In this document: positions 11,811 through 25,600 of the stretch, piece by piece | Layout: each line of letters opens with the position of its first letter | Position numbering within the stretch: the stretch's first letter is position 1 | NCBI GenBank assembly: GCA_025506515.1 | Contig: JACCIX010000778.1 | Location: forward strand, 1-64,000 | DNA: 64,000 bases | DNA from: Flaveria trinervia | Lineage: Eukaryota; Streptophyta; Magnoliopsida; Asterales; Asteraceae | Direction: 5' to 3' | Made by a program: the position numbers and the translations under genes | The notes under the pieces: model-generated | Told to the model about the DNA's origin: nothing | What the model saw: only the letters and a program-made list of their open reading frames with translations | Database searches by the model: none

Positions 11811-14800
11811 ATGGCATGTAAACCGGTATTTGTAAATAAAATTTTATTAAAGATATGTTTGTCAAAAGTAGTACATTATTATATACATTGTAATATATAG
11901 GTCAAGGAGGGGAAAATGTTAAGACCATATGTGATAGTAAGGTTTTGTGAAAGTTATGCTACCTTGCCTCTTCGATCATAATGAACTTGTTACGACTTAT
12001 GTTATTAGTTCAGCAGAATTCGAAAGTATGGTTTATTGTGTTATACAAATTGATTTTAGTATGATTTGGAATCTGTTAATTTGTATTTAACTATGCCCTT
12101 GTTTGAGTAGTAGTAAATCAGATAAAATTCAGATCAGTTTCATGAGTTTAGTTATCAAACCGAATTGATGAAGATAAAGTCTTATGGATCAGTAACTTGT
12201 TTAAAAAAGAAGAACCTCTTTGAAGTAGGGGTTAAGCCTCTCTATATATAGGGGTAGGTGGATTAGAATCCTTATGGATCATCAACTCTTTAAAGTTTTA
12301 TAAAAAATTTAAAGGAATAAAGACTTTATTTTATAAGATTTATATCTTTATAGGTAATAACCTGATTTATTAAAATTCGACTGATCTTTTATCCTTTATA
12401 TATTTTGTTGAGCGGATTGATTGTTGTAGTGATGGCATTAGCTTGAGTATTGTAAATCGGTTGTATGTGACATGAAAAATAATTATTGATGATCACTATT
12501 ACAAGCTGTGTTAATTTTATATTCTATTGATAAAATTTAAGTGTAGTCAGTTTGACATTAACAAAGGCATCAGTGAATCAGTGATCATATCTTAGAGATA
12601 AGCTCCTGGTGATCCATATGATTGTTCAGTGTTCACGAAGCAATTATTGGTGCTCTAATAAACAAATTCAAGGTTATGTTTGTCCATTTTAGAAGAATAT
12701 GGCTTTTTTTAACGACCACATAACGTCCGACAATCCGCGTAAATTATGTACGTCCGACAATCCGCGTAAATTATGTACGTCCGACAATCCGCGTAAATCC
12801 ATTGACAAAAAGTTATCCATACCCACGAACATATACAATATTTATGTCTCAACCCACCATTTCAGAGAACATTCACCACTTAAAGATCTACGGTGTTAAA
12901 ATCAATGCCCCACTTGAATCATATTACATAAAGTGATGCTCGAACAAATGACCTCAATGTTAGAAAGTCATATGATGTCTTCTCTCAAATTAATTGATAT
13001 GAATCTCATTGACATTTAAAAGAATACGATGAGCAAACCTTGTTTTGAGGTATAAAAGCATAAGTGCATTCACAATCCATTCCTTAAATTTTTATAAATG
13101 TATTTTTTATATTATATAGTATGGTTATAAGTGATGTGAGTGAATAATATGATAAATTTATTGTTCAATCTATATTTTTAGAAAACAATATTCAAAACTT
13201 TATAATGTTTTTAATATATTTTAAGAGATTGAGAGTGGATGAAAGAAAAAAAGTAGTAATAAAATTGAAAAGTAGATGAAAAAAATAATGATTTTTAATA
13301 TAATTATATAGATATAAATGATAAATGAGATAAAAACTCTACTACCATACTTCACTATGTTTATGTGGTGGTTTATTTCTTACTTTATCATTTGTATATT
13401 TTTAAGAACAAAAATAAACCATATTTAACTCACTTAGAAAATTTCTTATTAAATATCTATACTACTATATAGTACATCTCTTTGAATAGAGATGTAATTT
13501 TGTAAAAAATACAAGTTTTAAAACAACATGTACAAATGAGTGCATCATATTTAAAAGGGGTAAAATATGAATTTGATTAAAATTTTAAGACACTTTAGGG
13601 GTAATATGATAAATTTATCCATTAAATTTTTATAAAACTTGACATTTTTACCATTGTCTCTTTCATGTATTTAATAAACATTACTAATATACTATTTCAT
13701 AATATGATATTATTAATTCACTTCATTCAATTTTATTTTATTTATGATGCTATAAATTGACATTTAAATTTATATTTACTAATTATATTTTTATAACTAA
13801 ATAATATTTTAATTAAGTATATTATTTTATTTAAATATTTAAGTATATAACTTATATAAATATTCATATTTATAATATATATATATATATATTCTAATAT
13901 TTATTTGACATATTGATTATTGTCAAAATCAAAAACAATGTTAAAGTTGGTCGATAGAGGCATAATGAATTGTAGTATATGGATATCACGATTCCTTTCG
14001 AATGATCTAATCTATATCTTATTTGGTTGTTATTTCAAATAAGGATTTTTAAATTGAATGGGATAAATATGAAACTCAGATGTAGCAAATCCAAAAAATT
14101 AGTTATTAGATAAATGTTTTGTCAAAGAAAAGATTAAATAGTGAAGTTTTTCAAAAAATGAATCAGTATTATCTCTAATAGATTAACTGCTTCTATTAGA
14201 TTGAGATTTAGTAAGTTTAAATGATGAATTCTACTCAAAATATAGTTGCTTCTTTGATAGGCATGAATGATAAAACTCATTAAATTTTATTATTTGATTA
14301 AACATAATGGTTACTAAATATATGTTTCCATGATTCTTCCCATAGATCGGATGCTCATATGCAATCTATCCCTCAACTAAAAAAGTTTCAAGTTGAGAAG
14401 TTTGATGAGTTACAAAAAGTCAGTAATGGTTAGTCAAATTTTAAATGCACATACGGGTGCTTATAAAAGATCTAAAACATGAGACTCCTTCAGACTAGAA
14501 GAATGTGATAAAAATATAAGGTTCTTAAAATGTGCTGGGTTGCTTGATGGATGGAGGGAGGCTCTTAATTCTTCATTGATGATTTCTATCCCCAAGGTAA
14601 GACCCCGAATGAAAAAACGATTCATATGAGTTCTCATTGAAATGGTACTTGGTTTTTTATTACATATCGTCGGGAATCATAGAATTTAAACTACGTCAAA
14701 TCGATCATTTGATTAGGTAGTTGTATGTTGGCTATATTTGAAGGATTTTTTTTATTCAGATGAATCACCAGCAGCTCACAATAGGACTTTAGTCTCTTTT

Positions 14801-15648
14801 GAGCCCTCCTCTTTATATTCTGCAAGCTTATGTCCGCGATGGAATTCGTTTCTTTTCAGCTTCTATTGGAGTTTTCCACCATCGTTGTCGTCGTTCAGCA
14901 CACTGCCAACGGCAACCACCACTGCCTCCGTGGCGCACCGTCATGGTTACGATCTTTGTCTGGTAAAACGAGTAGAAACTCATGTGGTTGAACGTCGTTA
15001 AAATTGCAGCGGCACCTCCTGTCGCCGGAAAAGAGAGACTCCGACAATCGTTGAAACTAATGTGACTGATCGTTGGCCATATGTAGGCCACTAAACCCAC
15101 ACTCCGAAAGTCATGGCCTCGAAGAATTAAGATTTGATGAGGATCGATATCAAAAGTGAAGATCTAAAAGGATGTTGATGAGGATTGACGATCAATAATA
15201 TTGTGAGCATCGGCCGAAAATTGCAAGGAGAGAGAACATAGAGAAAAGTATAACCAATAATTATTAAATTAAAAGACGCAAACCTAAAAATATTAATATA
15301 ATTTATTGTATAATAGGATGCTATAAAGTATTTAAAAATCATATTACTCTTTTTTCTTAGTATTTATCTTTTTTTTTATTATACATGTATATGTTCTTTT
15401 ATACATAACTTTTTTTTATACTAATTTTCTTTACTACACTTAATTTTCAACTTTGATGTTTTTATGGGTTTACGTGTCATTGTACGAGACACAATTACAT
15501 TAGTATCACAGGGATTGCATAACGAATCTAAACGTTTATTGTTTAATGTATTGTACATGTTAGCTAATGGTTATAAGAAAATATAAAAAGATATCATGTA
15601 GGCAGGTAGAGCGGCAAACGTAAGTTTTGAAATTGGAATCCCTCGTCT
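11811..15648. other. AT-rich intergenic region between FBP7-like and MPS1
   Basis: I see no supported gene in this stretch. It is strongly AT-rich, especially 13050-13950, which includes an (at)n run near 13880. A three-unit tandem repeat lies at 12724-12798. Short open frames at 14738-15100 have no recognisable domain and contradict each other in strand. A degenerate stretch around 14530-14600 vaguely resembles LINE-type RT but is too short to call. Confidence 0.6.
12724..12798 (+). repeat. 27-base tandem repeat, about 2.8 copies
   Basis: Near-identical 27-base units begin 'gtccgacaatccgcgtaaa' and continue 'ttatgtac'. They are head to tail with essentially no divergence, in otherwise unique AT-rich sequence. 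The units are much richer in CpG than their surroundings. Confidence 0.92.
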
Positions 15649-15752
15649 CATCACTCATCACTCATAGTCATCACTCATCACTCATCACTCATCACTCATC
15701 ACTCATCATCTCATCACTCATCACTCATCATCTCATCACTCATCATCTCATC
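15649..15752 (+). repeat. (atcactc)n microsatellite upstream of MPS1
   Basis: A 7-base unit is repeated about 13 times with occasional 'atcatctc' variants, ending about 120 bases before the MPS1 start codon. It is probably in the promoter or 5' UTR. Confidence 0.92.
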
Positions 15753-15798
15753 GGAGCCCAACACACACAGAGCAGACAGCAGAGGTCTTAGAGCTCCG

Positions 15799-15889
15799 AT
15801 GGCGTAATCTCGATTGTCCTTAGGTTTCCGGTGGCATACATGCATCAGAAATGCCTGTGAGCTCCGTCGATGGACCCCAGGGAGGCTAA
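15799..15889 (+). promoter_or_regulatory. Three upstream ORFs before the MPS1 start
   Basis: Three ATGs precede the chosen start at 15870. One at 15799 encodes only Met-Ala-stop. One at 15840 encodes six codons and stops at 15860. One at 15851 is in another frame, overlaps the main start and stops at 15889. If the transcript begins upstream of 15799, these would reduce translation of the kinase. Confidence 0.4.
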
Positions 15890-18800
15890 CCTTCCGCCAG
15901 ATCACCCTTCTTCATTCAACGCCTCCACCTCTTCTTCTTCATCCTCCTTCAATTCTTCTCCTCCACACTTCCTCCGTAATGTGCAAGCCGCCTTCAAACG
16001 CCACCGTAGGCACAATCTCCCTCCCTCTCTCTCTCTCTCTCTCTCTGATTTTGATTTTCATTTTGATTTTGATTTTGATTTTGATTTTGATTTTGATTTT
16101 GATTTTGATTTTGATTTTGATTTCCATATGAATCTTATTTGTTCGATTCTCACTGGATTATGTTTTATTAGGGCTTTTAAACTTCATAGGAGATCACTAC
16201 GGACCTAGCATCTAGATTTGTTTTATCAGTCTGATTTTTAGGGCTTCGTTTGGTTGGTAGCCTCTTAATGATTTTATTAATATGCTTGCCTCTGAATCGG
16301 TTACAAGCAAGCAGAGTGTGTTTGGTTTACTTAAAAAAACCTCTCTCTTATAGTTCATGAACCCTCCTGCCTCTTCATGTGAAAGTTTTGGAACAATGAT
16401 TCAGAGGTTACCTCTTATTCAGTTAGCAGAACAAGATTGCCACATTTATGATTACATAAACGATTGCAAATATGCAAATTTAGGTTCTATGTATCTCCAA
16501 GGAAAAAAAGTCATCTATATTACTTGGCTTTTTCCAACTTCTGTTTTTCTCTGCTGCAGGTATGATGCCAGAGTTGAATAATCTCCAGCCAAGAAGGTTA
16601 GTGGTTCCTAGAAGGGAAGTATCAAAGAGCTCAGGTCCAATAATAGATTCCAAAACAGATGAATCTCGTGATGTTTCTGTGAAACAAGGAACAATGACCC
16701 TTACGACTGTTAATTATGAATCTGCTTCAATCACACCGCCTTCAGTTTCAGATGCACCTACTGAAGAAGGCAAGTTTATGTCAATAGATGTTCAAAGAGG
16801 TCAGCCGAGTTTCAACTGCGATTGTAGAAGCAACAATGCGGTTGATTCGCAGTGCTTAAAATGCAAACATAATATGCTTGTAGATGGTCCAAAGAAGGTT
16901 CACTTTGCATTGGGAAACGACACAATACCTCACGGTAAAGTTTGGCTGGTTTATGGTTAATAGTTTTAGCTGATTGTTATTATTAATTTTCTGTTATGTT
17001 TAACATCATGTTGAAGATTGATACCTCATCTCTCTTTGTACTTTTTGGAAGAGTAAGAAGCTTATATAAGATAAGTTATTAGCAGGCGTATGCGTATCTA
17101 TCATTCATGATGATATACTAACATATATCATTATCACATATACCCATGAAATCCAATTATTGTATATATTGCACAATGTTTATGCAGGGTCTGTTGACCA
17201 CATGGACAAAAGAATAGCCAACTTATTGACTCACATGGGTTCACTTGCATTGACAGAAACAGAACGTGATGTTAAGAATCAACTGGATGTCTTAACTGCT
17301 CCCAATTATGATGTGAATGACCAGATTTTCAATAATCAGGTCAACCCTTTGAGGAACTTCCTGCAGAGTGACTTTGGTCATCAGGTGACATCATCTTCAG
17401 TTGTTGGCTCAACTTGTGCTACAACAACATTAGTAAATTCAGTAAATGCTCCCATGCTTAATTCAACAACTCGTAATTCTCAACCTTCTCAACTCGGTAT
17501 GAGGGACCCACCACAGTATAATAACAAAATAATAGCTGATCAGAATCTTGAAAACAAATGTGAGCTCCCTAGTGATCAGCAAGTCAAGAAGCAGGGTCAA
17601 GTGGTATGCTTAAAGATCCTCCTCTTCTAGTTGACAAGTCTACCAAGGGGGATCTACTGGCAGGTTATAATATGGATTTTCAATCCCAACCTCCCATAAC
17701 AAATGATCAAATATCTGAAGTGAAACCAGTAACTTCAAAGTCTGGAAAAATTGAAAAGCCTGCATCCAAGAAAGATGCCTCAGCACCTCGTAAGAGAAAT
17801 TATGATCCTGATTTGTTTTTCAAGGTTAATGGAAAATTGTATCAAAGGCTTGGAAAGATAGGAAGTGGAGGAAGCAGTGAAGTCCACAAAGTTATTTCTC
17901 AAGATTGCACAATCTATGCATTGAAAAAGATAAAGCTTAAAGGTCGTGATTATGCAACCGCATATGGGTTTTGTCAGGAATTGAATATTTAAACAAACTC
18001 AAGGGAAAGGACCACATTATCCAACTCATTGATTATGAGGTACGTGCTTTAGATAGAGATAATTAGATTGGGACATATATATTTCGTTCCATTGACCTAA
18101 ATGCTTTCTAGACGTGAACCATGGGTAATGTTACTATTTATCAATTAAAAATATGCAATGATATTATCTTTTGTACGAGTAAAGCTATCAGCATAATGAA
18201 AGCAAATTGATAAAAACTGATAACTGGACATTGCCAGCAAAGTTCTAGTTATTGCTTATGGGTTATTTAGGCTTTTATGGTCATCTAGAGGGAAAACGCA
18301 TCATGTTCTTGTTTAAAATCATAGAAGCTGTAAAACTGTGGAAAGATTAAATAAAAGAGAATTAAATACCTGAAAAGTGATTTCCTAAATAATTAATTTA
18401 ATAAAAGCGGCCTTTAAATTTTACCTAGAAGAAATCATAATAATTAATCCAAACAGTGTCCTGACAACAATTGATATAGTTACTTCCTGTTATCCTATTG
18501 ACTAAATAAATGCCAAGTTATGTCTGAAACTCATGTAACTTCACATTGGGTTAGAATAATCTCCATTGCCCTTGTCTTTCTCACAATATAGATATGTGTA
18601 TCTTTAGAAAGTTATCCAATTTCAAGAAAAGTTAGTATTCATGATTAAGAGCTTGAGCCAATACAATGTCACCCTAATGTAATTGATTGGAAACCTTTTC
18701 CATTGTACCATATCAGTTGCCTGGTGCTTGGATAAAATGGGCAGATGTGGTTTGGGTAACAGACCAATACTTGTAACTTCTTTCTATGAGTCAAATCGGT

Positions 18801-21708
18801 TTACCTGAAATGTTTTTTGTCCAACATATTTATTTATACAGTTAGGGTGTCAAACAAATTGGTTTTATGCATCAACAATACAATTTGGTTTTATGAATCA
18901 ACAATACAATTTGGTTGACCTTTAACCCGTTACCTTTTTGCTATTTTTTTATAACCCATATGATGTGTTAAAAATAAAATATAACTTGAATCATGACCCA
19001 GTCATAAACAAATGTGTATAAAATTATAAATTGCCACTTTTGGTGAGCAATATTGATGAACATAAACAAATGTCATAAAATCCAATCACCAAAATTATTC
19101 CAGGAACTTTATCTAAAAGTTTCATTTTTATATCCATGTTATTATGATGTGTAATTTTTTATGATTGCATAAAAAGGGGAAAAGAGAAAATGATGTAACC
19201 TGATGATTCTTGACTGCTAACATTCATCTTCTTCATAGGTGACAGATAAGGCTTTGCTGAAGGAAGTTATGAGTGGTTGTATGAGTAACAAAGATGGCAG
19301 AGTGAAGGACGATGGGTGTATATATATGGTACTTGAGTATGGTGAAATTGATTTAGCTCACATGCTCTCCCAAAAATGGAGAGAACTGGATGATTCCAAG
19401 TCAACCATAGATGAAAATTGGCTACGTTTTTACTGGCAGGTTTCTATCGATACCCTTAATGCCTCTTTTAGATTTAAAGATTTTAGTGCGGTGTTTGTTG
19501 TTACATTCCAACAATAGTGATATTAGTTCTAAAATTTTGGTAAAACATTAAATTTGAATCATCTTGCTTTATTTAGCATCAAAAAGTTAAACATTGGAGC
19601 AAAATGGTCAAAAGGGTTCATAATTTTTGCATGTGGAGGTGGGCAAGGTTCAGTATAAACTAGTTTTCAGTCCATCCGATACAGTCTGGCCTTTTGACAG
19701 AGAAAAAACTTGGCCTTTTCAGGAATGGACTGCTCTCAGTCTTTGTTATTTTTTTGTTATATTCTTCGGTCTTTTAGGACTGCTAGTTCAGTTTTGGGCA
19801 ATTTTCAGGCCATGTCACCATTTTTTCTTTTGCTCAGACCAATTTTGAAAATTAATAAAATGTTTAATCAGTTCTTATAAACATCTTTATACAATTACAT
19901 AGCACATAATATGCAACTTTGAATAAACAGGCCCATATTCACAGGATTCGCTCAATGTCCAGCGAATTTCGAATTGATTCGAAACGATCCCATTCGCATT
20001 CGATAGCGACCCAGTCGCTCGCGGTTCGCTCAAGGGTTCGATTGTGGTTCATGGCTGCAATTCGCTCGTAGTCCAAGAAATTCACTATCGATTCGAGAAT
20101 CGGGTAACCATGATTCGTGATTTTTACAACTGTGAATTCATGAATTCATGAAATTTGGAGGGAAAATTGATTTCCACCTAGACCAATCGAATTCCAGTAG
20201 TGTTTAATGACTGAAGTTCAAACGAATTCATTGAAAAATTAATTTGAACTTCAATGTTCCAAGTTGTTTTCAATCAAATTCTAGGTTGTTCAATTCCTTT
20301 AAACATGCCTTACGAACCGGATCAAACCGGAATGAACCTACCCCCTTACGAACTGGATTCGTGGCCCCTGGCAATCACGAACCTGTACCTTGTTTTTGAA
20401 CCAGAGCGAACCGCGAATTTGGGCTATAAACGGTCCTGTCAGTGTGATCTAGCCAAGAACTTGTGGATTCATTTTTACCCATCTGGGCTTATAATATCCA
20501 TGGTGCAGTTTCAAACTGTACACACTCATTCCCAAAAAGTTTTATGGAACTTATTAAAATAATTCTAAAGAATTATACCTATAATATTTATTATGATACT
20601 ATTATAGAGTATCAATTGTAATAGTTACAGATCTGATTCACTTTTTGTCCTTTATCTGATCAAGATATCAAAATTCTACACCTCATAAAATCCATTTACA
20701 AGTACTATGGTCATCATCTTGCTTGAACTTATGTTGGCTTAATTAAAACCATGCATATTTATTCTGTACTTGCCATAAATATGGCAGATAGTTCTGACAT
20801 TGCAGTATTTTATTCATGTAAATAGTCCTTAACCACAGCGTGACTATATTTCTTATGGAATAAATGACAGCAAATACTCCTAGCTGTTAAAACCATACAT
20901 GAGGAACGTATTGTGCACTCAGACTTAAAGCCAGCTAATTTTCTTCTTGTGAGAGGGTCGTTGAAATTAATAGACTTTGGTATCGCAAAAGCGATCATGA
21001 GTGACACTACAAACATTCAACGAGATTCTCAGGTTAGTTCATCACCACTGCCAATTCCAGTGTTTGGGTGGTTGGAATTAGGGAAGGAATGGAATGAAAA
21101 AATAGTTGTTTATTTTATGAAATTTTAAAAGCTACACTTGTTTGTTGCAGATGGGTACACTAAGTTACATGTCCCCTGAGGCATTTATGTGCAACGAGAC
21201 AGATGCAAATGGAAACATAATCAAATGTGGTCGCCCGTCGGATATTTGGTCACTAGGTTGTATCCTCTACCAAATGGTATATGGAAGAACACCCTTTGCT
21301 GATTACACAACTTTTTGGGCCAAGTTCAAAGTAATCACAGACCCAAATCATGAAATACATTATGAACCATTACCAAATCTATGGCTTCTTGATCTAATGA
21401 AAAAGTGTCTCGCATGGGACCGAAAGGAAAGATGGACAATCCCTCAACTTATGCAACATCCTTTCCTTGTTCCCCAAATTCCACCTCAATCACCAGATCA
21501 TCATCGTAATCTTTTTCAAGTGGTTGCTGAATCTTGTAGTGAAGATTCAGAAATAACAATGCTATGTTCTCGGCTTCAACAGCTGGTAAATGACCCAATA
21601 CCAGATATTAATTTTGTTGGTTCGGGTTCAATCTCATTGGATAAAAAGTGTTCATTGGTTGATGAAATGTTGAAACTATGTGTTCAACTCAAAGAGCAGC
21701 TAATGTGA
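15870..21708 (+). CDS. MPS1: MPS1/TTK-type dual-specificity protein kinase, six exons
   Basis: The predicted spindle-checkpoint kinase acts at kinetochores (family knowledge). Exons: 15870-16005, 16560-16934, 17188-18039, 19239-19439, 20871-21032 and 21151-21708, giving about 761 aa. The N-terminus is Ser/Pro-rich with a basic FLRNVQAAFKRHR block, followed by about 390 aa of low-complexity regulatory region. The kinase domain starts near residue 400: glycine loop IGSGGSSEV, catalytic Lys in YALKKIKL, HSDLKPANFLL loop, DFG in LIDFGIAK, activation-segment SYMSPEAF, and DIWSLGCILYQM. HSD in place of HRD is normal for TTK/MPS1. Two one-base losses break the frame in exon 3: between 17576 and 17605, and at about 17980 just after YGFCQE. 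Total exon length is two bases short of a multiple of three. The gene is convergent with the glutaredoxin-like gene, 0.94 kb away. Confidence 0.9.
16018..16123 (+). repeat. (ct)n plus (gatttt)n microsatellites at the start of MPS1 intron 1
   Basis: A CT-rich run (16018-16046) is followed directly by about twelve gattttgatttt-type units (16047-16123). The tract begins about a dozen bases after the intron 1 donor at 16006. The open frames through it are repeat artefacts. Confidence 0.95.
18040..19238 (+). other. MPS1 intron 3
   Basis: A 1.2-kb AT-rich intron from GT at 18040 to AG at 19238. It includes a short duplicated piece at about 18860-18912 ('caatttggttttatg...caacaatacaatttgg'). No other feature is seen. 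Confidence 0.7.
19929..20470. repeat. Atypical CG-rich segment in MPS1 intron 4, possible insertion
   Basis: Within the 19440-20870 intron, this stretch is richer in CG and full of 'attcg' words ('ttcgaattgattcgaaac', 'cattcgcattcgatag'), and later 'gaaccggatcaaaccgg'. Its composition contrasts with the AT-rich intron on both sides and suggests a decayed transposable element. I find no clear termini. Confidence 0.35.
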
Positions 21709-22647
21709 TTAGTATAGATGGAAGTCAGGCTTGTCTGTCTAAATACAACAAAATTATTTGTTGTTTTTTTTGTATGTTGTGATTATTGAGCATGGAAAGG
21801 TGGATTTTTTGTTGATCTTGTAACATGAAACAATTGATCTGTGAAAAAAATGGAAGAACTAGCATGTGGAGCTTGCTTGCAAAGTGATCAATTTTTACAT
21901 AATGCTTTGTAACTTATGTCTTTTATATATTTGTCCTGAGAAATATTACACAATAATTATTTATACTAAAGGTTTGCAACTTAAATTGGTATTTCTAATC
22001 ATTTGTCTTGTTGAAACATATTTGCAAAAAAAATGTAGATACAAGTATCAACATTAAGATACCTACAGAAACAAGGCTTATTAAATACAAAAATATTTGT
22101 TCTCATAATAATTCATGTAATCAAAATAAACAAGACCTATGTTGCGGCTTTCTTAATTAAGAATATAAAATTACAAAAACGACCAAATTTCTAGGTGTAT
22201 ATGGTCTACCTATGTGGTTATATATACAGTCAAGTTATGCACTCAAATAACCACCTTATATGAGACCATTTTCCATATAAATGACAAAGTGGGATCCATA
22301 ATGAGATCTTCAGAATCACAATATTCCCAAATCCCAGACAGGGTCAGATATATATACTACTTTAGACAACAAAATGTAATCCATTAACAAATTTATATTT
22401 ATATAATAGAAATATAACTGGGTTTTATTGAACCCTGAGCTCCTCCTGGTAGGGAACTTAAATACAGAAGTGGATGAGCATAAATGAGTAAACAATATAT
22501 GATTAGAATGTTCTGATGATATGATTACAATCAAGAGCTTAAGAAGACGGTGATCTGTAATGTACATATGGGTTGTCAACATTTTTAACATTTTTTTAAT
22601 TCTAATTATTGATGTAGTTTTATGAAATGACATGAAACCTTCATGAG
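21709..22647. other. Spacer between convergent MPS1 and glutaredoxin-like genes
   Basis: The stretch contains the 3' UTRs of both genes and AT-rich sequence. I see no additional gene. Poly(A) signals cannot be placed firmly. Confidence 0.6.
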
Positions 22648-25600
22648 CTAATTGTCTCGACTCAATGCAGCAGCTAACTTTGATTGGATGTGGTCTACTC
22701 CAGCACGAGGAGAAAATCTAGGAATTACTTCCTGTGACAAGATTCAATTATGCAAATTAGTGAAGATCATATGACAAGTGCAAAAGACAAACTAAAATAA
22801 TAGGAGACATAAGGAAAGGATACAAGCAGCTTCATAAGATGTTAAAAAACTCTATTACATAAGTTCAAGAAACAGTGGATCAAATAAACCTAAGGTCCCA
22901 TTTGGTTCACAGAATTCTCAGGAATTGAAATTGAAAAATTTTCCATCCAAAATCATATTTGGTTGGTCAACGGATGGAATTGAAATTGGAAAATTTCCCA
23001 TCATTCATTGGAATTCACGTTCCTTCCACTTACCCATGGAATGTTCAAAACTAAAATTTTAATTTCACTTAAAATTGACCAACCAAACGCGTTATCAATT
23101 TTAACAAGATTCCATTTCCAGTTCCAATTCCTTTGCAAAACATTCTGCGAACCAAACGACCCCTAAAGGTGCAACTTCATTCAAGAATTAAGTAATGCAC
23201 TCCCAGTTGACTTTGGGCAAAGAAGCCATCAGGATACGAAGATTCAAAAGTGCACAAAGATGACAAAATTTCAAGCGGTAAAAAACTAGAAAGTTTTTAG
23301 AAGACAACCAAAGCTTTCCAACACATCAAGAATCATGTCATTCAGTGTTGTGTAGCTTAGTTATAACTCTACATAGCCTGATGCCCGAACTAAACAGGGA
23401 AAATATTGAAAAGATATTTTCCCTTAATATTATGTGTTTTTTCCCCTTCTATTCCCTTTTATTTAGTCTCAATTTGATGTATTAGAACAATGTCATAGAT
23501 TAGGAAGGATTCCTGATTCCCTACGAGGTTTGGACCATTGGCTACATTCCTGGTTCCTTAGATCTAAATAAAAAGCAACAAAAATAACTTCATGTAAATT
23601 AAAACATCAAAAAAATATAGCATGAACCTTGGTAAACTAGTTGTAAAAATCGCTAGGCGCTAGTCAGGCGGCGAGGTAGGGACTAGGGATTAATTAGATT
23701 GGAATTTTCATATATAATTTTTAGTTTTATATATAAACACACACATTTTAGTATGTAATTTTAATAACAAAGTTCAGTTTTATATATACATATACATATT
23801 TGGCCGAATTTTCTAAGTTTTTGCCGGAATATTTGAACGTCGCCAGAAAGTCGCCGAAATCCCGCCGGAACCCTACCGGAAATTCCGATTTTGACAGATT
23901 ACCGATTAGGGCCTCCGATTACGTGAAATCACCAAGGTGAACTTCCGATTGGCGATTAGTCGTCGACTAATTGGCGCCTAGCGCCTGTCTTGCAACACTG
24001 CACGCACACGAAAGCAATAAAGAACACGAGAATTTATAGTGGTTCGGTCAAGATGACCTACGTCCATTCTCTGCAACTAGGTATTTTTATTAAGCTCAAA
24101 GGACAAGATTACGATACAATGACATAATCTATATATAGAGATAATTAGGGTTTTAAGTAGCTTCAATGGGCCAGACCCATAACTCTAACCAAAAGCCCAA
24201 AGGCCTTCACACCTAAACAGTAAACAACTCTTAAACTATGGTGTTGACAGTGACAACTGTACTACAGTCCTACAACCAAATCACTAGTGTTTGCACTATT
24301 CACCGTATGATTGGGAACTTGCCAATCTTTCCTTATCTTCATCTTTGATTAACCGTACGGTTTACCAATTACGCAGGTTCAGAATTATTTGTTTTAATGT
24401 TTGTTACTGCTCAGATGTTAAAAGGTTTCAAATTCAAAGTCGTTACTGGCTTTGAATCATCCAACATGTACCATATTCATAAAAACCTCCACAAGCTTAG
24501 CTCTCTTGATTCCTGTCCATCCCCAATAGTTTCTGTGGTATTATAAACAAACTATGTATGTTTGATTCTTTATTGTTGTACATTTACCTATTTTGAATCT
24601 ATCTTGTTGTTTTTAAATGATAACTATTTATTTATTTATTTTTCATTTTTTTATGATTAAACACATTTAACATCAGGCATGACAAGCAAAATTAGTAGCT
24701 ATGACTCTATGAGGGGTGAACCACAATATGAATAAATTTTGCAGATACATATTGAAATATAGATTCACGTTAAAAGAAACAAATCTTAACTCAAGTTTAT
24801 CAGATAAATCGCATATTGAATCAAAGATAAAAGCAATGAGAACAAACAGGCAAGTTGCCCATGATATGTTGAATGGTTCAAACAGTTATGATAGGTTATA
24901 AGTTGGCCATGATCTCTCAAGTTTCGAGTATTCTGAACCATACCTAGGTGAGGATAATCTTCATGTTAGCAATGGTAAGGCTCTTCCTATTTTACATATT
25001 GGCTCCTCTCATTTTTACTCTCCTAACAAAACTTTCTCTCTTACAAATGTTCTTCATGTTCCCGCCATTAAACGTAATTTGCTTTCTGTTCAAAAATTTT
25101 GCCATGACAATAATGTTTTCTTTGAACTTCACTCCACTTTTTTTCGGTGAAGGACAAACATTCACACACTACCCTCCGCATGGGTCCAAGCAATGATGGT
25201 CTTTACTCGTTTTGTCTTCCTTAGATTCAGAATGTTCCTAAAGTTGCTTTTTCAACCGCTCGTGCCTCTTCACAAACATGGCATCGAAGACTTGGTCATC
25301 CGCACCCACAACTTTTGAGTTCTATGTTTTCTAAGTACTGTTTACCTGTTTTGAATAAACAGTTTACTAGTTCTGTTTGTGATTCCTGTTTGATTGGCAA
25401 ATCATCAAAATTATCTTTACCTTTATCGAATTACACAAGTTCTCATATTTTGGACCTAGTCTTTTGCGATGCATGGGGTCCTACACCCGTTTCTTCTTGT
25501 GATGGCCATCATTATTTTTTATTGTGTGTGGATGATTATTCAAAATTTATGTGGGCTTTCCCTTTGAAATTGAAATCTGATGTGTATGACACCTTCAAAC

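Noticed and set aside
14738..15100. Overlapping frames on both strands near 15 kb as a possible small gene
   Set aside because: No domain, no splice-consistent extension and the two strands are equally open.
15649..15752. Regular short repeats as a CRISPR-like array
   Set aside because: A 7-base unit without spacers in a plant nuclear gene leader is a microsatellite. CRISPR arrays are not expected here.
15814..16208. Long open frames encoding Ile-Leu or Asp-Phe repeats
   Set aside because: They are translations of the (gatttt)n microsatellite in MPS1 intron 1. The real exon 1 ends at the donor at 16006.
20913..20945. HSD instead of HRD in the MPS1 catalytic loop
   Set aside because: TTK/MPS1 kinases normally have HSD followed by LKPANFL; it is a family trait, not a defect.
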